Assembly: GCF_030687575.1 (NCBI RefSeq)
Contig: NZ_CP117439.1
Coordinates: 4,658,501-4,722,500 of the forward strand
Length of the DNA stretch: 64,000 bases
From: Pseudomonas sp. FP2309
GTDB lineage: Bacteria; Pseudomonadota; Gammaproteobacteria; Pseudomonadales; Pseudomonadaceae
Direction: 5' to 3'
Shown here: piece after piece, positions 8,389 through 19,875 of the stretch
How positions within the stretch are numbered: position 1 is the stretch's first letter
How the letters are laid out: every line of letters starts with the position of its first letter
Program-made: the position numbers and the translations under genes
Notes under the pieces: generated by a model
What the model was told of the DNA's origin: nothing
The model's input: only the letters and a program-made list of their open reading frames with translations
The model's database searches: none

Positions 8389-8719
8389 TTTGAACACCCT
8401 GCGCGCCAGCCTCAACAGCGGCGGACACCTGTTTGCCGACACCCTCGCGTTTATCGCGGCCGGTTACGACTACCAGCCACAAGCCTTCACGAACGGCAGC
8501 GTGGAAAACGCCGCCGGGCAAAACGAAGGATCGTGCAAGACCCTGGGTTTGGCGCTGCTGGAAGGGCTGAGTGATCGGGAAGCGTTGCTGGCGTTTGGTG
8601 AGCATTACCGGTCGGTAGTGGACACTCCGGACGGCAGTGACCATGGCAACATTCGTGCATTGATTGCCCATGGGTTGGCCGCTGTGAAATTTGCTGAACA
8701 GCCTCTGAAACGCCGTTGA
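8381..8719 (+). CDS. HopJ-family protein
   Basis: A 112-residue protein starting at the ATG at 8381, overlapping the preceding gene by 8 bp. It has the HopJ-family pattern: F.DTLAFIAAGYDYQP..FTNG, then NEGSCKTLGLA and LLAFGEHYRSVV, ending in HGNIRALIAHG. The family was named after a Pseudomonas syringae candidate type III effector, but members occur widely in proteobacteria without type III systems. Here it sits at the end of a metabolic operon, so a housekeeping role is more likely. The biochemical function is unknown. Confidence 0.85.
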   Translation: MTDLNTLRASLNSGGHLFADTLAFIAAGYDYQPQAFTNGSVENAAGQNEGSCKTLGLALLEGLSDREALLAFGEHYRSVVDTPDGSDHGNIRALIAHGLAAVKFAEQPLKRR

Positions 8720-8771
8720 TTTCATCGCCAACCCCACATTTGTTTCGTGGTGCTGGCTGGATCACAGGCAT

Positions 8772-8799
8772 AAAAAAACCGGCTTTCGCCGGTTTTTTT
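8772..8799. terminator. bidirectional intrinsic terminator
   Basis: A run of seven A, the hairpin ACCGGC-TTTC-GCCGGT and a run of seven T lie between the convergent HopJ-family gene and trxB. The symmetry lets it serve both directions. Confidence 0.93.
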
Positions 8800-8810
8800 G
8801 AATCAACGGG

Positions 8811-9782
<972 letters not shown>

Positions 9783-10055
9783 CTATCGACCGTCCGGACC
9801 ACAAGACGGCGGGAATAAAAAAGGACCGCGAAGCACTTGGGGAAGGCTTTAACTCGCAGATCCTGAAAAATAATGGGTGAAGCGTATAGAGGGGGGCAAG
9901 ATTAAGGAAATACGGAATAACAATCCAGCTCATAGGCGGTCTCTATGCAGTCAGCGCGGCTGATCGACGCCTTTGTTACCGTTGATGTCGCGGCTTTCAC
10001 CTTGAATGCAAAGCCGGTAAGGTCGGCGCGTTCGTTATCCTGCTCGGAGTTCGCC

Positions 10056-10820
10056 ATGCCCGCCCCTGCTCTTTCCGGCCCGCAATACCTGCGCGAAGGT
10101 CTTAAATTGGTCCTCAGTCCAGGCTTGCGTCTGTTCGTGCTGCTGCCGCTGGTGATCAATATCGTGCTGTTCGTCGGCCTGATCTACTTCGCCGGGCATC
10201 AGTTCAGCCTGTGGGTCGATCATTTGATGCCGACGCTGCCCAGTTGGCTGAGCTTTTTGAATTACCTGCTGTGGCCATTGTTTGTAGTGCTGGTGGTGCT
10301 GATGGTGTTTTTCACCTTCACCATGCTCGCCAATATCATTGCTGCGCCGTTCAATGGCTTTCTCTCGGAGAAGGTCGAAGTGGTGGTGCGTGGCACCGAT
10401 GACTTCCCGGCCTTCAGTTGGGGCGAGTTGATCGCCATGGTGCCACGCACCCTCGCCCGCGAAATGCGCAAGTTGGGCTACTTTCTGCCGCGGGCCATCG
10501 GCCTGTTTATCCTGTCGTTCATCCCGGTGGTGAACCTGATCGCTGCGCCGTTGTGGCTGCTGTTCGGCGTGTGGATGATGGCGATCCAATACATCGACTA
10601 CCCGGCCGACAACCACAAACTGGGCTGGAACGAGATGCTCGCGTGGCTGCGCCAGAAACGCTGGCAGAGCATGAGTTTCGGCGGGATTGTTTACCTGGTG
10701 CTGCTGGTGCCGGTGGTCAACCTGCTGATGATGCCGGCGGCGGTAGCGGGCGCGACATTGTTCTGGGTGCGTGAGCAGGGGGCCGAGGCGATGGCGGCGC
10801 CAAAGGTCATCAAGTCATAA
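10056..10820 (+). CDS. cysZ: CysZ-family sulfate transporter (EI24 domain)
   Basis: A 254-residue inner-membrane protein with hydrophobic segments at about residues 25-50, 70-100, 145-185 and 210-235, and the family motif [10 protein letters not shown] after the second. CysZ proteins import sulfate for cysteine synthesis. The ATG at 10056 ([15 protein letters not shown]) is the family start; the upstream reading frame adds 37 residues with no conserved content. It is divergent from trxB, with a 282-bp region between that I read as promoter sequence only. The glycosyltransferase gene follows 54 bp later on the same strand. Confidence 0.88.
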   Translation: MPAPALSGPQYLREGLKLVLSPGLRLFVLLPLVINIVLFVGLIYFAGHQFSLWVDHLMPTLPSWLSFLNYLLWPLFVVLVVLMVFFTFTMLANIIAAPFNGFLSEKVEVVVRGTDDFPAFSWGELIAMVPRTLAREMRKLGYFLPRAIGLFILSFIPVVNLIAAPLWLLFGVWMMAIQYIDYPADNHKLGWNEMLAWLRQKRWQSMSFGGIVYLVLLVPVVNLLMMPAAVAGATLFWVREQGAEAMAAPKVIKS

Positions 10821-10874
10821 ATCCATCATCTGGATGACACAATGACGACATGGCCCACAGTGACACTGTGAGCC

Positions 10875-12077
10875 ATGACGACAGCTTCGCTTCACATCAC
10901 CCTGATTACCGAAACCTTCCCGCCAGAAATCAACGGGGTGGCCAATACCCTTGGCCGCCTGTGCGACGGTTTGCGCGCGCGCGGCCATCAGGTCGAACTG
11001 GTGCGCCCGCGCCAGGGCACTGACCAAAGCCGTCCGAGTGATGACAACTTGCTGTTGTGCCGTGGCTGGCCGCTGCCGGGTTATCCGGGCCTGCAATGGG
11101 GCCAGTCGTCGATGCACAAGCTGCTGCGACGCTGGACACGGCAACGTCCGGACGTGCTGTACATCGCCACGGAAGGGCCGCTGGGGCTGTCGGCACTGCG
11201 CGCGGCACGCCGCTTGGGAATCAGCGTGGTCAGCGGTTTTCACACCAATTTCCAGCAATACTCCAACCGGTACGGCTTGAGCCTGTTGAGCCGTATGGTC
11301 ACGCATTACCTGCGCTGGTTTCATAACCGCTCCACCCTGACCCTGGTACCCAGCGCCAGCCAGCGCCTGGAGCTGGAGCGCCGACATTTCGAACGGCTGG
11401 GGATGCTGTCCCGCGGGGTCGACAGTCAGTTGTTCCACCCGGCCAAGCGTGACAACGCCTTGCGTGACAGCTGGGGCCTGGGAAACGACGACATTGGCGT
11501 GCTGCACGTGGGGCGCCTGGCTCAGGAGAAGAACCTCGGCGTGCTCAAGCGCTGCTTTGATGCGTTGCAGGCGACATACCCGCAACGGCGCATGAAGCTG
11601 ATCATCGTCGGCGACGGCCCACAACGCGCGCTATTGGAGCGCGAGTTGCCGGAGGCGGCATTCTGCGGCACCCAGCGCGGCGAAGAGCTGGCAAAGTATT
11701 ACGCTTCCGGGGATCTGTTTCTGTTCCCCAGCCTGACTGAAACCTTCGGCAACGTGGTGCTCGAAGCCATGGCTTCCGGCCTCGGGGTGGTGGCCTACGA
11801 CCAGGCAGCCGCAAGCCAGCATCTACGCCATGGCTACAGCGGTGCCTTGGCGATGCCGGGGGATGAAAATGCGTTTTGCGATGCCGCCATCTGGCTGCTG
11901 GAGGAGCGTGAGACGTTGCGCAGAGCCCGCTTGAATGCGCGCCAGCATGCCAGTCGCCAGGGCTGGCCGGCGATTATCGAGCAGTTCGAGCGTCAGTTAC
12001 GCGGGGTGTGCAAGGACGGGCACCCGGTGCCCGCCCTGTCGCCCCTTACACCAGGGTCGTCAACGCCTCACGACTGA
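10875..12077 (+). CDS. GT4-family glycosyltransferase
   Basis: A 400-residue GT-B fold glycosyltransferase. The N-terminal domain begins ITETFPPEINGVANTLGRLCDGL, with the glycine-rich loop and FHTNFQQYS. The C-terminal domain has HVGRLAQEKNL, the phosphate-contact LIIVGDGPQR, and the E-x7-E motif in PSLTETFGNVVLEAMASGL. These mark a retaining family 4 enzyme using an NDP-sugar, of the type annotated as alpha-mannosyltransferase. The acceptor may be a membrane glycolipid, which is inferred. Its last 32 bp overlap the 3' end of the convergent old yellow enzyme gene. Confidence 0.88.
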   Translation: MTTASLHITLITETFPPEINGVANTLGRLCDGLRARGHQVELVRPRQGTDQSRPSDDNLLLCRGWPLPGYPGLQWGQSSMHKLLRRWTRQRPDVLYIATEGPLGLSALRAARRLGISVVSGFHTNFQQYSNRYGLSLLSRMVTHYLRWFHNRSTLTLVPSASQRLELERRHFERLGMLSRGVDSQLFHPAKRDNALRDSWGLGNDDIGVLHVGRLAQEKNLGVLKRCFDALQATYPQRRMKLIIVGDGPQRALLERELPEAAFCGTQRGEELAKYYASGDLFLFPSLTETFGNVVLEAMASGLGVVAYDQAAASQHLRHGYSGALAMPGDENAFCDAAIWLLEERETLRRARLNARQHASRQGWPAIIEQFERQLRGVCKDGHPVPALSPLTPGSSTPHD

Positions 12078-13149
12078 ACGGCAGGATGTCGCCCTCACGG
12101 CCTTCACGCACCTTCACCGCCCACTCCGGGTCCACCAGCAGCGCACGGCCCACGGCAACCAGGTCGAATTCGTCGTTGTTCAGGCGCTCCAGCAGTTTTT
12201 CCAGGCTGGCCGGTTGTGCAACCTTGTCGGTGTTGACCATGAACTGCAGGAACTCGCCATCCAGGCCGACGCTGCCCACGGTGATGGTCGGCTTGCCGGT
12301 GAGCTGGCGAGTCCAGCCGGCCAGGTTGAGCTCGGAACCTTCGAACTCAGGCTCCCAGAAACGACGCGTGGAGCAGTGGAAAATATCCACCCCAGCGTCG
12401 GACAGCGGCTTTAGAAACTCACCCAGCGCCTCGGGGGTTTGCACCAGCCGCGCGGTGTAGTCCTGCTGCTTCCACTGGGAAAACCGGAAGATGATCGGGA
12501 AGTCAGGGCCGACGGCGGCGCGGGTGGCCTGGATCAACTCGATGGCAAAACGCGAGCGATTGGCCAGGCTGCCACCGTATTCATCGGTACGCTGGTTGCT
12601 GCCTTCCCAGAAGAACTGATCCACCAGGTAGCCGTGGGCACCGTGGATTTCCACGCCGTCCATGCCGATGCGTTGGGCGTCCTTGGCCGCTTGGGCGAAG
12701 GCGTTGATGACGTCCTTGATGTCCTGGGTAGTCATGCCATGGACAACCACCGTGCCATCCTTGAGTTTTTCCATCGGCCCGTAGGCCGGCACGCTGGCAT
12801 CGGGCTCGGTGCCGATACGCCGCACACTACCCACGTGCCACAACTGCGGAACGATCTTGCCACCTTCGGCATGCACGGCGTCGACCACTTTCTTCCAGCC
12901 GGCCAACGCGGCTTCACCGTAAAAATGCGGAACATTCGGGTAGCCGTTGGAAGCCTGGTGACCGACCACGGTGCCTTCGGTGATGATCAAGCCCACGCCC
13001 GCCGCCGCTCGGCGACGGTAGTACTCGATGACCTTGGAGTTGGGCACGCCACCCGGCGAAAACGAACGGGTCATTGGCGCCATAACCACACGGGTCGACA
13101 GTTGCAGTGCACCGAGCTGGAAAGGTTTGAACAAGGCTTGGACAGGCAT
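12046..13149 (-). CDS. old yellow enzyme family alkene reductase
   Basis: A 367-residue FMN-dependent ene-reductase TIM barrel. It shows VVMAPMTRS near the N-terminus, EGTVVG, the PQLWHVG segment, the substrate-binding HGAHGYLVDQFF, and SNQRTDEYGGS..NRSRF, ending in the FMN-phosphate site AVGRALLVDPEW. The canonical start is MPVQALFKPF at 13149; a longer in-frame version to 13218 lacks family similarity. Members reduce activated alkenes, quinones or nitro-esters with NAD(P)H. Its 3' end overlaps the convergent glycosyltransferase gene by 32 bp, so no terminator separates the two. Confidence 0.9.
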   Translation of the reverse strand: MPVQALFKPFQLGALQLSTRVVMAPMTRSFSPGGVPNSKVIEYYRRRAAAGVGLIITEGTVVGHQASNGYPNVPHFYGEAALAGWKKVVDAVHAEGGKIVPQLWHVGSVRRIGTEPDASVPAYGPMEKLKDGTVVVHGMTTQDIKDVINAFAQAAKDAQRIGMDGVEIHGAHGYLVDQFFWEGSNQRTDEYGGSLANRSRFAIELIQATRAAVGPDFPIIFRFSQWKQQDYTARLVQTPEALGEFLKPLSDAGVDIFHCSTRRFWEPEFEGSELNLAGWTRQLTGKPTITVGSVGLDGEFLQFMVNTDKVAQPASLEKLLERLNNDEFDLVAVGRALLVDPEWAVKVREGREGDILPFSREALTTLV

Positions 13150-13261
13150 GGGAGCACTCCACGGGAGACGAGGTTTATGACGCGGATAATATGGAGAGTG
13201 CCGGGTGCTGAGTAGCACTATTGATCTGGGTGATTAAGGGGTAAAAGCAAGAAAGGTCAGA

Positions 13262-13304
13262 CGGGCTGCTGCGCAGCCCGACGCGGGCAAGCCCGCTCGC
13301 CACA
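13262..13304. repeat. hairpin plus REP half-element
   Basis: GGGCTGC-TGC-GCAGCCC (13263-13279) is a strong hairpin. It is followed by GCGGGCAAGCCCGCTCGCCACA (13283-13304), the REP-like core seen in several other gaps of this window. It sits between the gpx stop and the start of the old yellow enzyme gene. Confidence 0.6.
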
Positions 13305-13322
13305 AAAGCCCAGGTGAGGGCG

Positions 13323-13805
13323 TCAGCTCAGGGCTTTTTCGATGGCCTGGACCACCGCAGGGTCATCCGGCGCTGTGCGTGGCGAGAAACGCGCGAGCAC
13401 GCGACCGTCCTTACCGAGCAGGAATTTTTCGAAGTTCCAGGTGATGTCCCCTGGAAATTCGGCGCCCTCGCCCGCCAGCAGGCGGTACAACTGATGACGA
13501 TCGGCACCGTTCACATCAAGCTTGCTGCCCAGGGGAAAGGTCACGCCATAGTTCAGTTTGCAGAACGCCTGAATTTCTTCTTCAGTGCCCGGCTCCTGCC
13601 CCGCAAACTGGTTACACGGCAGGCCAAGAACGGTAAACCCCTGATCCTTGTACTGCTGGTAGAGGTTTTCCAGTGCCGCGTATTGCGGGGTCAGGCCACA
13701 TTTGGACGCCACATTGACTACCAGCACCACGTGCCCCTTGAAGGGCGCCAGTGGCAGCTCCTGTCCGTCCAAAGCTTTGAGTTTCAGGTCGTGGAAAGCA
13801 CTCAT
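13323..13805 (-). CDS. glutathione peroxidase (thiol peroxidase type)
   Basis: A 160-residue GPx-fold peroxidase that reduces H2O2 or lipid hydroperoxides. The catalytic Cys36 lies in NVASKCGLTPQY, Gln70 in LPCNQFAGQEPG and the Trp in ITWNFEKFLL, giving the Cys-Gln-Trp triad. The second Cys (LPCNQF, Cys64) and lack of selenocysteine are typical of bacterial enzymes, which often use thioredoxin. The start MSAFHDLKLKALDG at 13805 fits the family; a longer frame to 13877 does not. It is a single minus-strand gene. Confidence 0.93.
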   Translation of the reverse strand: MSAFHDLKLKALDGQELPLAPFKGHVVLVVNVASKCGLTPQYAALENLYQQYKDQGFTVLGLPCNQFAGQEPGTEEEIQAFCKLNYGVTFPLGSKLDVNGADRHQLYRLLAGEGAEFPGDITWNFEKFLLGKDGRVLARFSPRTAPDDPAVVQAIEKALS

Positions 13806-13906
13806 GACGAACTCCAGATATCCCATATTCTTTGCATTGCGACCGCTCGAGATTACAACCCGCAAGCCTGCAATCATAGACGCCGATTACAAAACCCGCC
13901 CGCAGA

Positions 13907-14374
13907 TTACTGAGCGGTCGGCCACGGCAGAATCGGAATGGCGGTTACGGCGTTCTGCGGGCTGCCTTCGATCAGGCGGTCGCTGTAGACCAGATACACC
14001 AAGGTATTGCGCTTCTTGTCGAGGAAACGCACCACCTGCATGGTCTTGAACACCAGCGAGGTGCGCTCCTTGAACACTTCGTCGCCGTCCTTGAGCTCGC
14101 CCTTGAAGCGGATCGGTCCGACCTGACGGCAGGCAATCGAGGCTTCGGCACGGTCTTCAGCCAGGCCCAGGCCGCCTTTGACACCGCCCGTCTTGGCGCG
14201 CGACAGGTAGCAGGTCACGCCGTCGACCTTGGGGTCATCAAACGCCTCGACCACAATCCGGTCGTTGGGGCCGACAAACTTGAACACGGTCGATACCTGG
14301 CCTACTTCTTCAGCCGAGGCCAGCAGCGGCACGGCCAACAGCAGGCCAAGCAATCCCTTCATCACGCGCATCAT
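13907..14374 (-). CDS. creA: CreA family periplasmic protein
   Basis: A 155-residue protein with an N-terminal signal peptide ([17 protein letters not shown], cleavage near residue 21) and the conserved CreA body: [44 protein letters not shown] and the C-terminal [13 protein letters not shown]. The two Cys (in GVTCYL and SIACRQ) can form a disulfide. CreA is a periplasmic protein of unknown biochemical function. It begins 13 bp after proB on the same strand, so it is probably transcribed with it. Confidence 0.92.
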   Translation of the reverse strand: MMRVMKGLLGLLLAVPLLASAEEVGQVSTVFKFVGPNDRIVVEAFDDPKVDGVTCYLSRAKTGGVKGGLGLAEDRAEASIACRQVGPIRFKGELKDGDEVFKERTSLVFKTMQVVRFLDKKRNTLVYLVYSDRLIEGSPQNAVTAIPILPWPTAQ

Positions 14375-14387
14375 GTGCTTCCTTTGG

Positions 14388-15506
14388 TTAAACCAGAATC
14401 AGGTTGTCGCGGTGAACCAGTTCCGGTTCGGCCATATAACCCAAGAGTCCGACAATCGCGTCAGACGATTGTCCAATAATTTTCTGCGCTTCCAGGGCAC
14501 TGTAGTTGGCCAGGCCACGGGCGATCTCACGACCGTCGGGCGCAACGCACACCACCATCTCGCCGCGGCGGAAACTGCCCTGCACCAACTTGACGCCCAC
14601 CGGCAGCAGGCTTTTGTTGCCTTGGGACAAGGCCGACACGGCGCCATCATCCAGCACCAGGGTGCCACGGGTTTGCAGATGCCCCGCCAGCCACTGCTTG
14701 CGCGCAGCCAGCATGCCGCGCTCCGGCGACAGCAGCGTGCCAATGCGCTCACCGGCTTTGAGGCGGTCCAGCACACGCTCCAGCCGTCCACCGACGATGA
14801 TGGTATGGGCACCGGAGCGCGCCGCCAGGCGCGCAGCACGCAACTTGGTCTGCATCCCGCCACGGCCCAACGCGCCGCCGACGCTGCCGGCCACGGCGTC
14901 CAGCGCCGGGTCATCGGCACGCGCCTCGTAGATCAGTTGGGCGTCGGGGTTGTTGCGTGGGTCGGCGTCGAACATGCCGTCGCGGTCAGTCAGGATCACC
15001 AACAGGTCCGCTTCCACCAGGTTGGCCACCAGGGCGGCCAGAGTGTCGTTGTCGCCGAAGCGGATTTCGTCGGTGACCACCGTGTCGTTTTCGTTGATCA
15101 CCGGGATGACCTTGAGCTCCACCAGGGCGCGCAACGTGCTGCGGGCATTGAGGTAGCGCTTGCGGTCGGACAGGTCGTCGTGGGTCAGCAGGATCTGCGC
15201 TGTGTGGCGGCCGTGCTCGGCGAAGCTGGATTCCCAGGCTTGCACCAGGCCCATCTGACCGATAGCGGCGGCGGCTTGCAGTTCGTGCATCGCGCTGGGT
15301 CGCGCGGTCCAGCCGAGGCGGCTCATCCCGGCGGCAACAGCCCCGGACGACACCAGCACCAACTCGACGCCTGCTTCATGCAAGGCCACCATCTGCTCGA
15401 CCCACACGCCCATGGCTGCGCGATCCAAGCCTTTGCCATCGGCCGTCAGCAGCGCACTTCCGATCTTCACGACCCAGCGCTGCGCACCTGTCACTTTGCT
15501 CCGCAT
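14388..15506 (-). CDS. proB: glutamate 5-kinase
   Basis: A 372-residue enzyme for the first step of proline synthesis (L-glutamate to glutamyl 5-phosphate). The N-terminal amino acid kinase domain carries [21 protein letters not shown], the glutamate loop NENDTV, and [10 protein letters not shown] and LTDRDGMF. The C-terminal ~75 residues are a PUA domain, as in the long proteobacterial form. Two adjacent ATG codons occur; [16 protein letters not shown] at 15506 matches Pseudomonas ProB. It follows obg by 136 bp and precedes creA by 13 bp. Feedback inhibition by proline is a family property not visible here. Confidence 0.96.
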   Translation of the reverse strand: MRSKVTGAQRWVVKIGSALLTADGKGLDRAAMGVWVEQMVALHEAGVELVLVSSGAVAAGMSRLGWTARPSAMHELQAAAAIGQMGLVQAWESSFAEHGRHTAQILLTHDDLSDRKRYLNARSTLRALVELKVIPVINENDTVVTDEIRFGDNDTLAALVANLVEADLLVILTDRDGMFDADPRNNPDAQLIYEARADDPALDAVAGSVGGALGRGGMQTKLRAARLAARSGAHTIIVGGRLERVLDRLKAGERIGTLLSPERGMLAARKQWLAGHLQTRGTLVLDDGAVSALSQGNKSLLPVGVKLVQGSFRRGEMVVCVAPDGREIARGLANYSALEAQKIIGQSSDAIVGLLGYMAEPELVHRDNLILV

Positions 15507-15642
15507 CATCTTCAACCTTAGAGTGAGGACCACGCGACCCAGCGCGGCCCATAACGTTATTCGTGACTACATTCGTGACTACGGTATACCCAGATACCAA
15601 AACGCCGCTCGAGTGAGCGGCGCTTAAGTTTACTGCAACGAA

Positions 15643-16896
<1,254 letters not shown>

Positions 16897-17015
16897 TTAA
16901 GAAACCAAGACATAAGACTCTTGCAAAAATGAGCGCAGCGACCTCAAACAGCGACCGCATATCCAGCGCTTGAGCCCATTACAAACAGCTTTGCAAGAGA
17001 CTCACTCCACAAACG

Positions 17016-17044
17016 AAAAAGCCCCGTCGCAAGACAGGGCTTTT
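17016..17044 (-). terminator. terminator after rplU-rpmA
   Basis: On the minus strand GCCCTGTC-TTGC-GACGGGGC (one G-U pair) is followed by TTTTT. It lies 15 bp beyond the rpmA stop codon and should end or attenuate transcription before obg. Confidence 0.85.
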
Positions 17045-17059
17045 CCAGCGATCTCGCAA

Positions 17060-17317
17060 TTAAGCTGCGACAACGCTCACGTAACGGCGGTTGAACGCGC
17101 CTTTTACTTCAAACTTGATCACGCCTTCGATTTTCGCGAAGAGGGTGTGATCTTTACCCATGCCTACACCGTAACCGGCGTGGAATTGGGTGCCGCGCTG
17201 ACGCACGATGATGTTGCCCGGAATGATTTTCTGGCCGCCATACATCTTAACGCCAAGGCGTTTGGCTTCTGAGTCGCGACCGTTACGGGTACTACCACCA
17301 GCTTTTTTGTGTGCCAT
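17060..17317 (-). CDS. rpmA: 50S ribosomal protein L27
   Basis: An 85-residue bL27 beginning [20 protein letters not shown], the conserved N-terminus that reaches the peptidyl transferase centre, followed by [23 protein letters not shown]. There is no N-terminal extension of the kind cleaved in Firmicutes. It begins 34 bp after rplU in the standard rplU-rpmA operon. Confidence 0.98.
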   Translation of the reverse strand: MAHKKAGGSTRNGRDSEAKRLGVKMYGGQKIIPGNIIVRQRGTQFHAGYGVGMGKDHTLFAKIEGVIKFEVKGAFNRRYVSVVAA

Positions 17318-17351
17318 GAGTCAATTCTCCTAGTGAGGAATTAGGCTGAAA

Positions 17352-17666
17352 TTAAGCCTGAATACCGGTGATTTTGATCTCGGTGTACCACTGGCGGTGG
17401 CCCATACGCTTCATGTGGTGCTTACGACGACGGAACTTGATGATGCGGACTTTATCGTGACGACCTTGGGAGATCACTTCAGCCACAACGGTAGCGCCAG
17501 CAACAACTGGAGCGCCGATGTTCACGTCATCGCCATTGGCGACCAACAGAACGCGATCAAAAGTAACGGAGTCGCCAGTAGCGAGTTCCAGTTTTTCGAT
17601 CTTCAGGTATTCACCTGGGGCGACCTTGTATTGCTTGCCACCAGTAACAATTACTGCGTACGACAT
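17352..17666 (-). CDS. rplU: 50S ribosomal protein L21
   Basis: A 104-residue bL21 ([21 protein letters not shown]), with the basic RNA-binding segment [18 protein letters not shown] near the C-terminus. The ATG at 17666 is preceded by a GGAGAAA ribosome-binding site on the minus strand; the longer in-frame extension upstream is not conserved. It is first in the rplU-rpmA operon and divergent from ispB across 239 bp that should hold both promoters. Confidence 0.98.
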   Translation of the reverse strand: MSYAVIVTGGKQYKVAPGEYLKIEKLELATGDSVTFDRVLLVANGDDVNIGAPVVAGATVVAEVISQGRHDKVRIIKFRRRKHHMKRMGHRQWYTEIKITGIQA

Positions 17667-17905
17667 GGTATTTCTCCGATAATCCTGCTCACCCAGCTCT
17701 TTATAAGAAGAGGTATTGGCTGGCATGGCTGCATGGGATGGACGTCCCGAATGCAATTGCGTAAGGCAGGTGCTGCCCAGGAAGTTCAGGGTGCGCGATT
17801 GTACGCAAGCTATTGAGGCCTTGCAAGTGGCCGTCTATCGCGCCTTGACACCCGGGGGTCAGGGTCCTAGCATGCCGCGCAACCCTTCTGGAGCGACTGT
17901 CGCTG

Positions 17906-18874
17906 ATGCAACCCCAAGCTTTCTACCGCGCGGTCGCGGACGATTTTAGCGCCGTCGACGGCATCATCAAGCAGCAGCTGACGTCTAAAGTGCCGCTGGT
18001 CTCCAAAATTGGCGACTACATTACGTCGGCGGGCGGTAAGCGCCTGCGTCCTTTATTAGTGTTGCTGTGTGGCAAGGCCCTGGGCCGCCAAGGCGATGAC
18101 CTGCGCCTGCTGGCCGCCACCATCGAATTTCTGCACACCGCCACCCTGCTGCATGACGACGTGGTTGACATGTCCGGCATGCGCCGCGGCCGCGAAACCG
18201 CCAACGCCATGTGGGGCAATGCCCCCAGCGTCCTGGTCGGCGACTTCCTGTACTCGCGCTCGTTCGAAATGATGGTCGAGCTGGGCTCGATGCCGGTGAT
18301 GAAGATTCTGTCCCAGGCCACGCGCATCATTGCCGAAGGCGAAGTATTGCAGTTGTCGAAAGTGCGCGACGCCAGCACCACCGAAGAAACCTACATGGAA
18401 GTGATTCGCGGCAAAACCGCGATGCTCTTCGAAGCCTCCACCCACAGCGCCGCCGCACTGTGCGGTGCCACCGCCGAACAGGCCGAAGCCCTGCGCACTT
18501 TCGGTGATCACCTGGGCGTGGCGTTCCAGCTGGTGGACGATCTGCTCGACTACCGTGGCGACGCCGAGACCCTGGGCAAGAACGTCGGTGATGACCTGGC
18601 CGAGGGCAAACCGACCCTGCCGCTGATCTACACCATGCGTGAAGGCACGCCGGAACAGGCAGCCCTGGTGCGCAAGGCGATCCAGAAAGGCGGCATCGAG
18701 GATCTCGAAAGCATCCGTGCTGCCGTTGAAGCCTCGGGTTCGCTGGACTACACCGCACAGCTGGCGCGTGACTACGTGGCCCGTGCGATCCAGTGTCTGC
18801 AAGCCCTGCCTGCCAGCGAATACCGGGACGCCCTGGTTGAACTGAGCGAATTCGCGGTTGCGCGCACGCACTGA
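17906..18874 (+). CDS. ispB: octaprenyl diphosphate synthase
   Basis: A 322-residue trans-polyprenyl diphosphate synthase making the ubiquinone side chain. The first Asp-rich motif is [15 protein letters not shown] (Asp84-Asp88) and the second [13 protein letters not shown] (Asp211-Asp215); GGKRLRP (43-49) binds IPP. In Pseudomonas the product is usually nonaprenyl (Q-9), so the chain length implied by the name is nominal. It is divergent from rplU, an arrangement conserved in gammaproteobacteria. Confidence 0.95.
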   Translation: MQPQAFYRAVADDFSAVDGIIKQQLTSKVPLVSKIGDYITSAGGKRLRPLLVLLCGKALGRQGDDLRLLAATIEFLHTATLLHDDVVDMSGMRRGRETANAMWGNAPSVLVGDFLYSRSFEMMVELGSMPVMKILSQATRIIAEGEVLQLSKVRDASTTEETYMEVIRGKTAMLFEASTHSAAALCGATAEQAEALRTFGDHLGVAFQLVDDLLDYRGDAETLGKNVGDDLAEGKPTLPLIYTMREGTPEQAALVRKAIQKGGIEDLESIRAAVEASGSLDYTAQLARDYVARAIQCLQALPASEYRDALVELSEFAVARTH

Positions 18875-18978
18875 TGGCGACACCGACAGGAGCCCGCCAG
18901 GCTCCTGCCTACCTCCTCCCCGCTAAAACCCTATACAATGTGCGACTTTTAGCCATCCCTGACTCTCAAGGAGCTTTA

Positions 18979-19320
18979 GTGAGCACGTTGCCTCCCTGCC
19001 CGAAATGCAACTCCGAATACACCTACGAAGACGGCGCCCAGCTGATCTGCCCGGAATGCGCCCATGAGTGGTCCGCCAATGGCGAGGCCGAAGTGGCGGG
19101 CGATGAAACCGTGAAGAAAGACTCTGTGGGCAACGTCCTGCAGGACGGCGATACCATCACCGTGATCAAGGACCTGAAGGTCAAGGGCACGTCGCTGGTC
19201 GTGAAAGTCGGCACCAAGGTCAAGAACATCCGCCTCTGCGACGGTGACCACGACATCGACTGCAAAATCGACGGTATCGGCCCGATGAAGCTCAAGTCTG
19301 AATTCGTGCGTAAAGTCTGA
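18979..19320 (+). CDS. yjdM: PhnA/YjdM-like zinc-ribbon protein
   Basis: A 113-residue protein with an N-terminal zinc ribbon (CPKC at 7-10 and CPEC at 24-27) and the PhnA-type SH3-like C-terminal domain ([31 protein letters not shown]). It is often annotated as alkylphosphonate utilization protein, although involvement in phosphonate use is not supported for YjdM. The GTG start at 18979 is chosen because AAGGAG lies upstream and the family begins with S-T-L-P-P-C-P-K-C. The gene ends in a clear intrinsic terminator. Confidence 0.9.
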   Translation: MSTLPPCPKCNSEYTYEDGAQLICPECAHEWSANGEAEVAGDETVKKDSVGNVLQDGDTITVIKDLKVKGTSLVVKVGTKVKNIRLCDGDHDIDCKIDGIGPMKLKSEFVRKV

Positions 19321-19331
19321 ATCTGCTGCAT

Positions 19332-19364
19332 CCATCCCGCGCCCGCCGCGGGATGGCGTTTTAC
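19332..19364 (+). terminator. intrinsic terminator after yjdM
   Basis: CCATCCCGCG-CCCGC-CGCGGGATGG is a 10-bp perfect stem with a 5-nt loop, followed by CGTTTT, 11 bp after the stop codon. Confidence 0.9.
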
Positions 19365-19424
19365 CCTCCCCGTTGACCCCCCTCAATACCCACACAGAAA
19401 AAACCATAAATCGCCAATAGACGC

Positions 19425-19457
19425 TTGCTATTCTACGAATAAGAATTATTCTCATTG
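19425..19457 (+). promoter_or_regulatory. Fur-box promoter
   Basis: GAATAAGAATTATTCTCATT (19437-19456) matches the Fur dyad, with AGAAT-T-ATTCT at its centre. A plausible sigma-70 promoter, TTGCTA (19425-19430) and TATTCT (19447-19452) with a 16-bp spacer, is overlapped at the -10 by this box. Fe-Fur should therefore block transcription in iron-rich cells. Confidence 0.8.
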
Positions 19458-19481
19458 AAACCCATCAAGGAGATGTGACCC

Positions 19482-19739
19482 ATGACTTATTTGATAGATG
19501 CCTGGCTGGACCGACCACACCCTTACCTGCGGATCCTGCACCGGGAAACCGGCGAAGTCTGTGCGGTGCTGGAAGAAGAAGCGCTCACTGAGCTGCAAGA
19601 CCAGGGTGACCTGGACGTCAACGGCCTGAGTTCAAGCGAACCGGGAGTACTGAAGGAAGTGGTGCGTAATCTGTTTCTATTTTGCTATGCCCGAGCATTG
19701 CGCCCGGCGACGGAGCTGAATGGCAAGTTCCATCCATGA
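19482..19739 (+). CDS. small iron-regulated protein (PA4570-like)
   Basis: An 85-residue acidic protein (MTYLIDAWLDRPHPYLRILHRETGEVCAVL) with no signal peptide or membrane helix. AAGGAGATG precedes the start at good spacing. Position (ispB, zinc-ribbon gene, this gene, fklB) and size match P. aeruginosa PA4570, which is reported as induced by iron starvation. The strong Fur box 25-45 bp upstream supports the same control here. No biochemical function is known to me. Confidence 0.85.
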   Translation: MTYLIDAWLDRPHPYLRILHRETGEVCAVLEEEALTELQDQGDLDVNGLSSSEPGVLKEVVRNLFLFCYARALRPATELNGKFHP

Positions 19740-19771
19740 ACAAATGCGCAAGACCTGAGCGCACAGGTTTA

Positions 19772-19860
19772 GGTGGGAGCCGGACTTGCCCGCGATGCAG
19801 ACGACTCGATCTGAAGTCATATCGAGTTGATCCCATCGCAGGCAAGGCAGCTCCTGCACA
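19772..19860. repeat. REPIN-like paired REP element
   Basis: GTGGGAGCCGGACTTGCCCGCGATG at the left and CATCGCAGGCAAGGCAGCTCCTGCACA at the right are imperfect inverted copies. Inside them lies a second dyad, ACTCGAT (19804-19810) and ATCGAGT (19821-19827). This nested symmetry is the REP doublet form common in P. fluorescens. It lies between the iron-regulated gene and fklB. Confidence 0.8.
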
Positions 19861-19875
19861 CAACCAAAACAGGTC

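Noticed and set aside
8381..8719. HopJ-family gene as evidence of a type III secretion effector
   Set aside because: The family is widespread in bacteria without type III secretion, no secretion genes are nearby, and the gene is the tail of a metabolic operon.
14229..15521. 430-residue plus-strand frame opposite proB
   Set aside because: Gln/His-rich shadow of proB and creA with no start signal.
19476..19482. Riboswitch upstream of the small iron-regulated gene
   Set aside because: The leader is too short for a structured aptamer and the Fur box explains the control.
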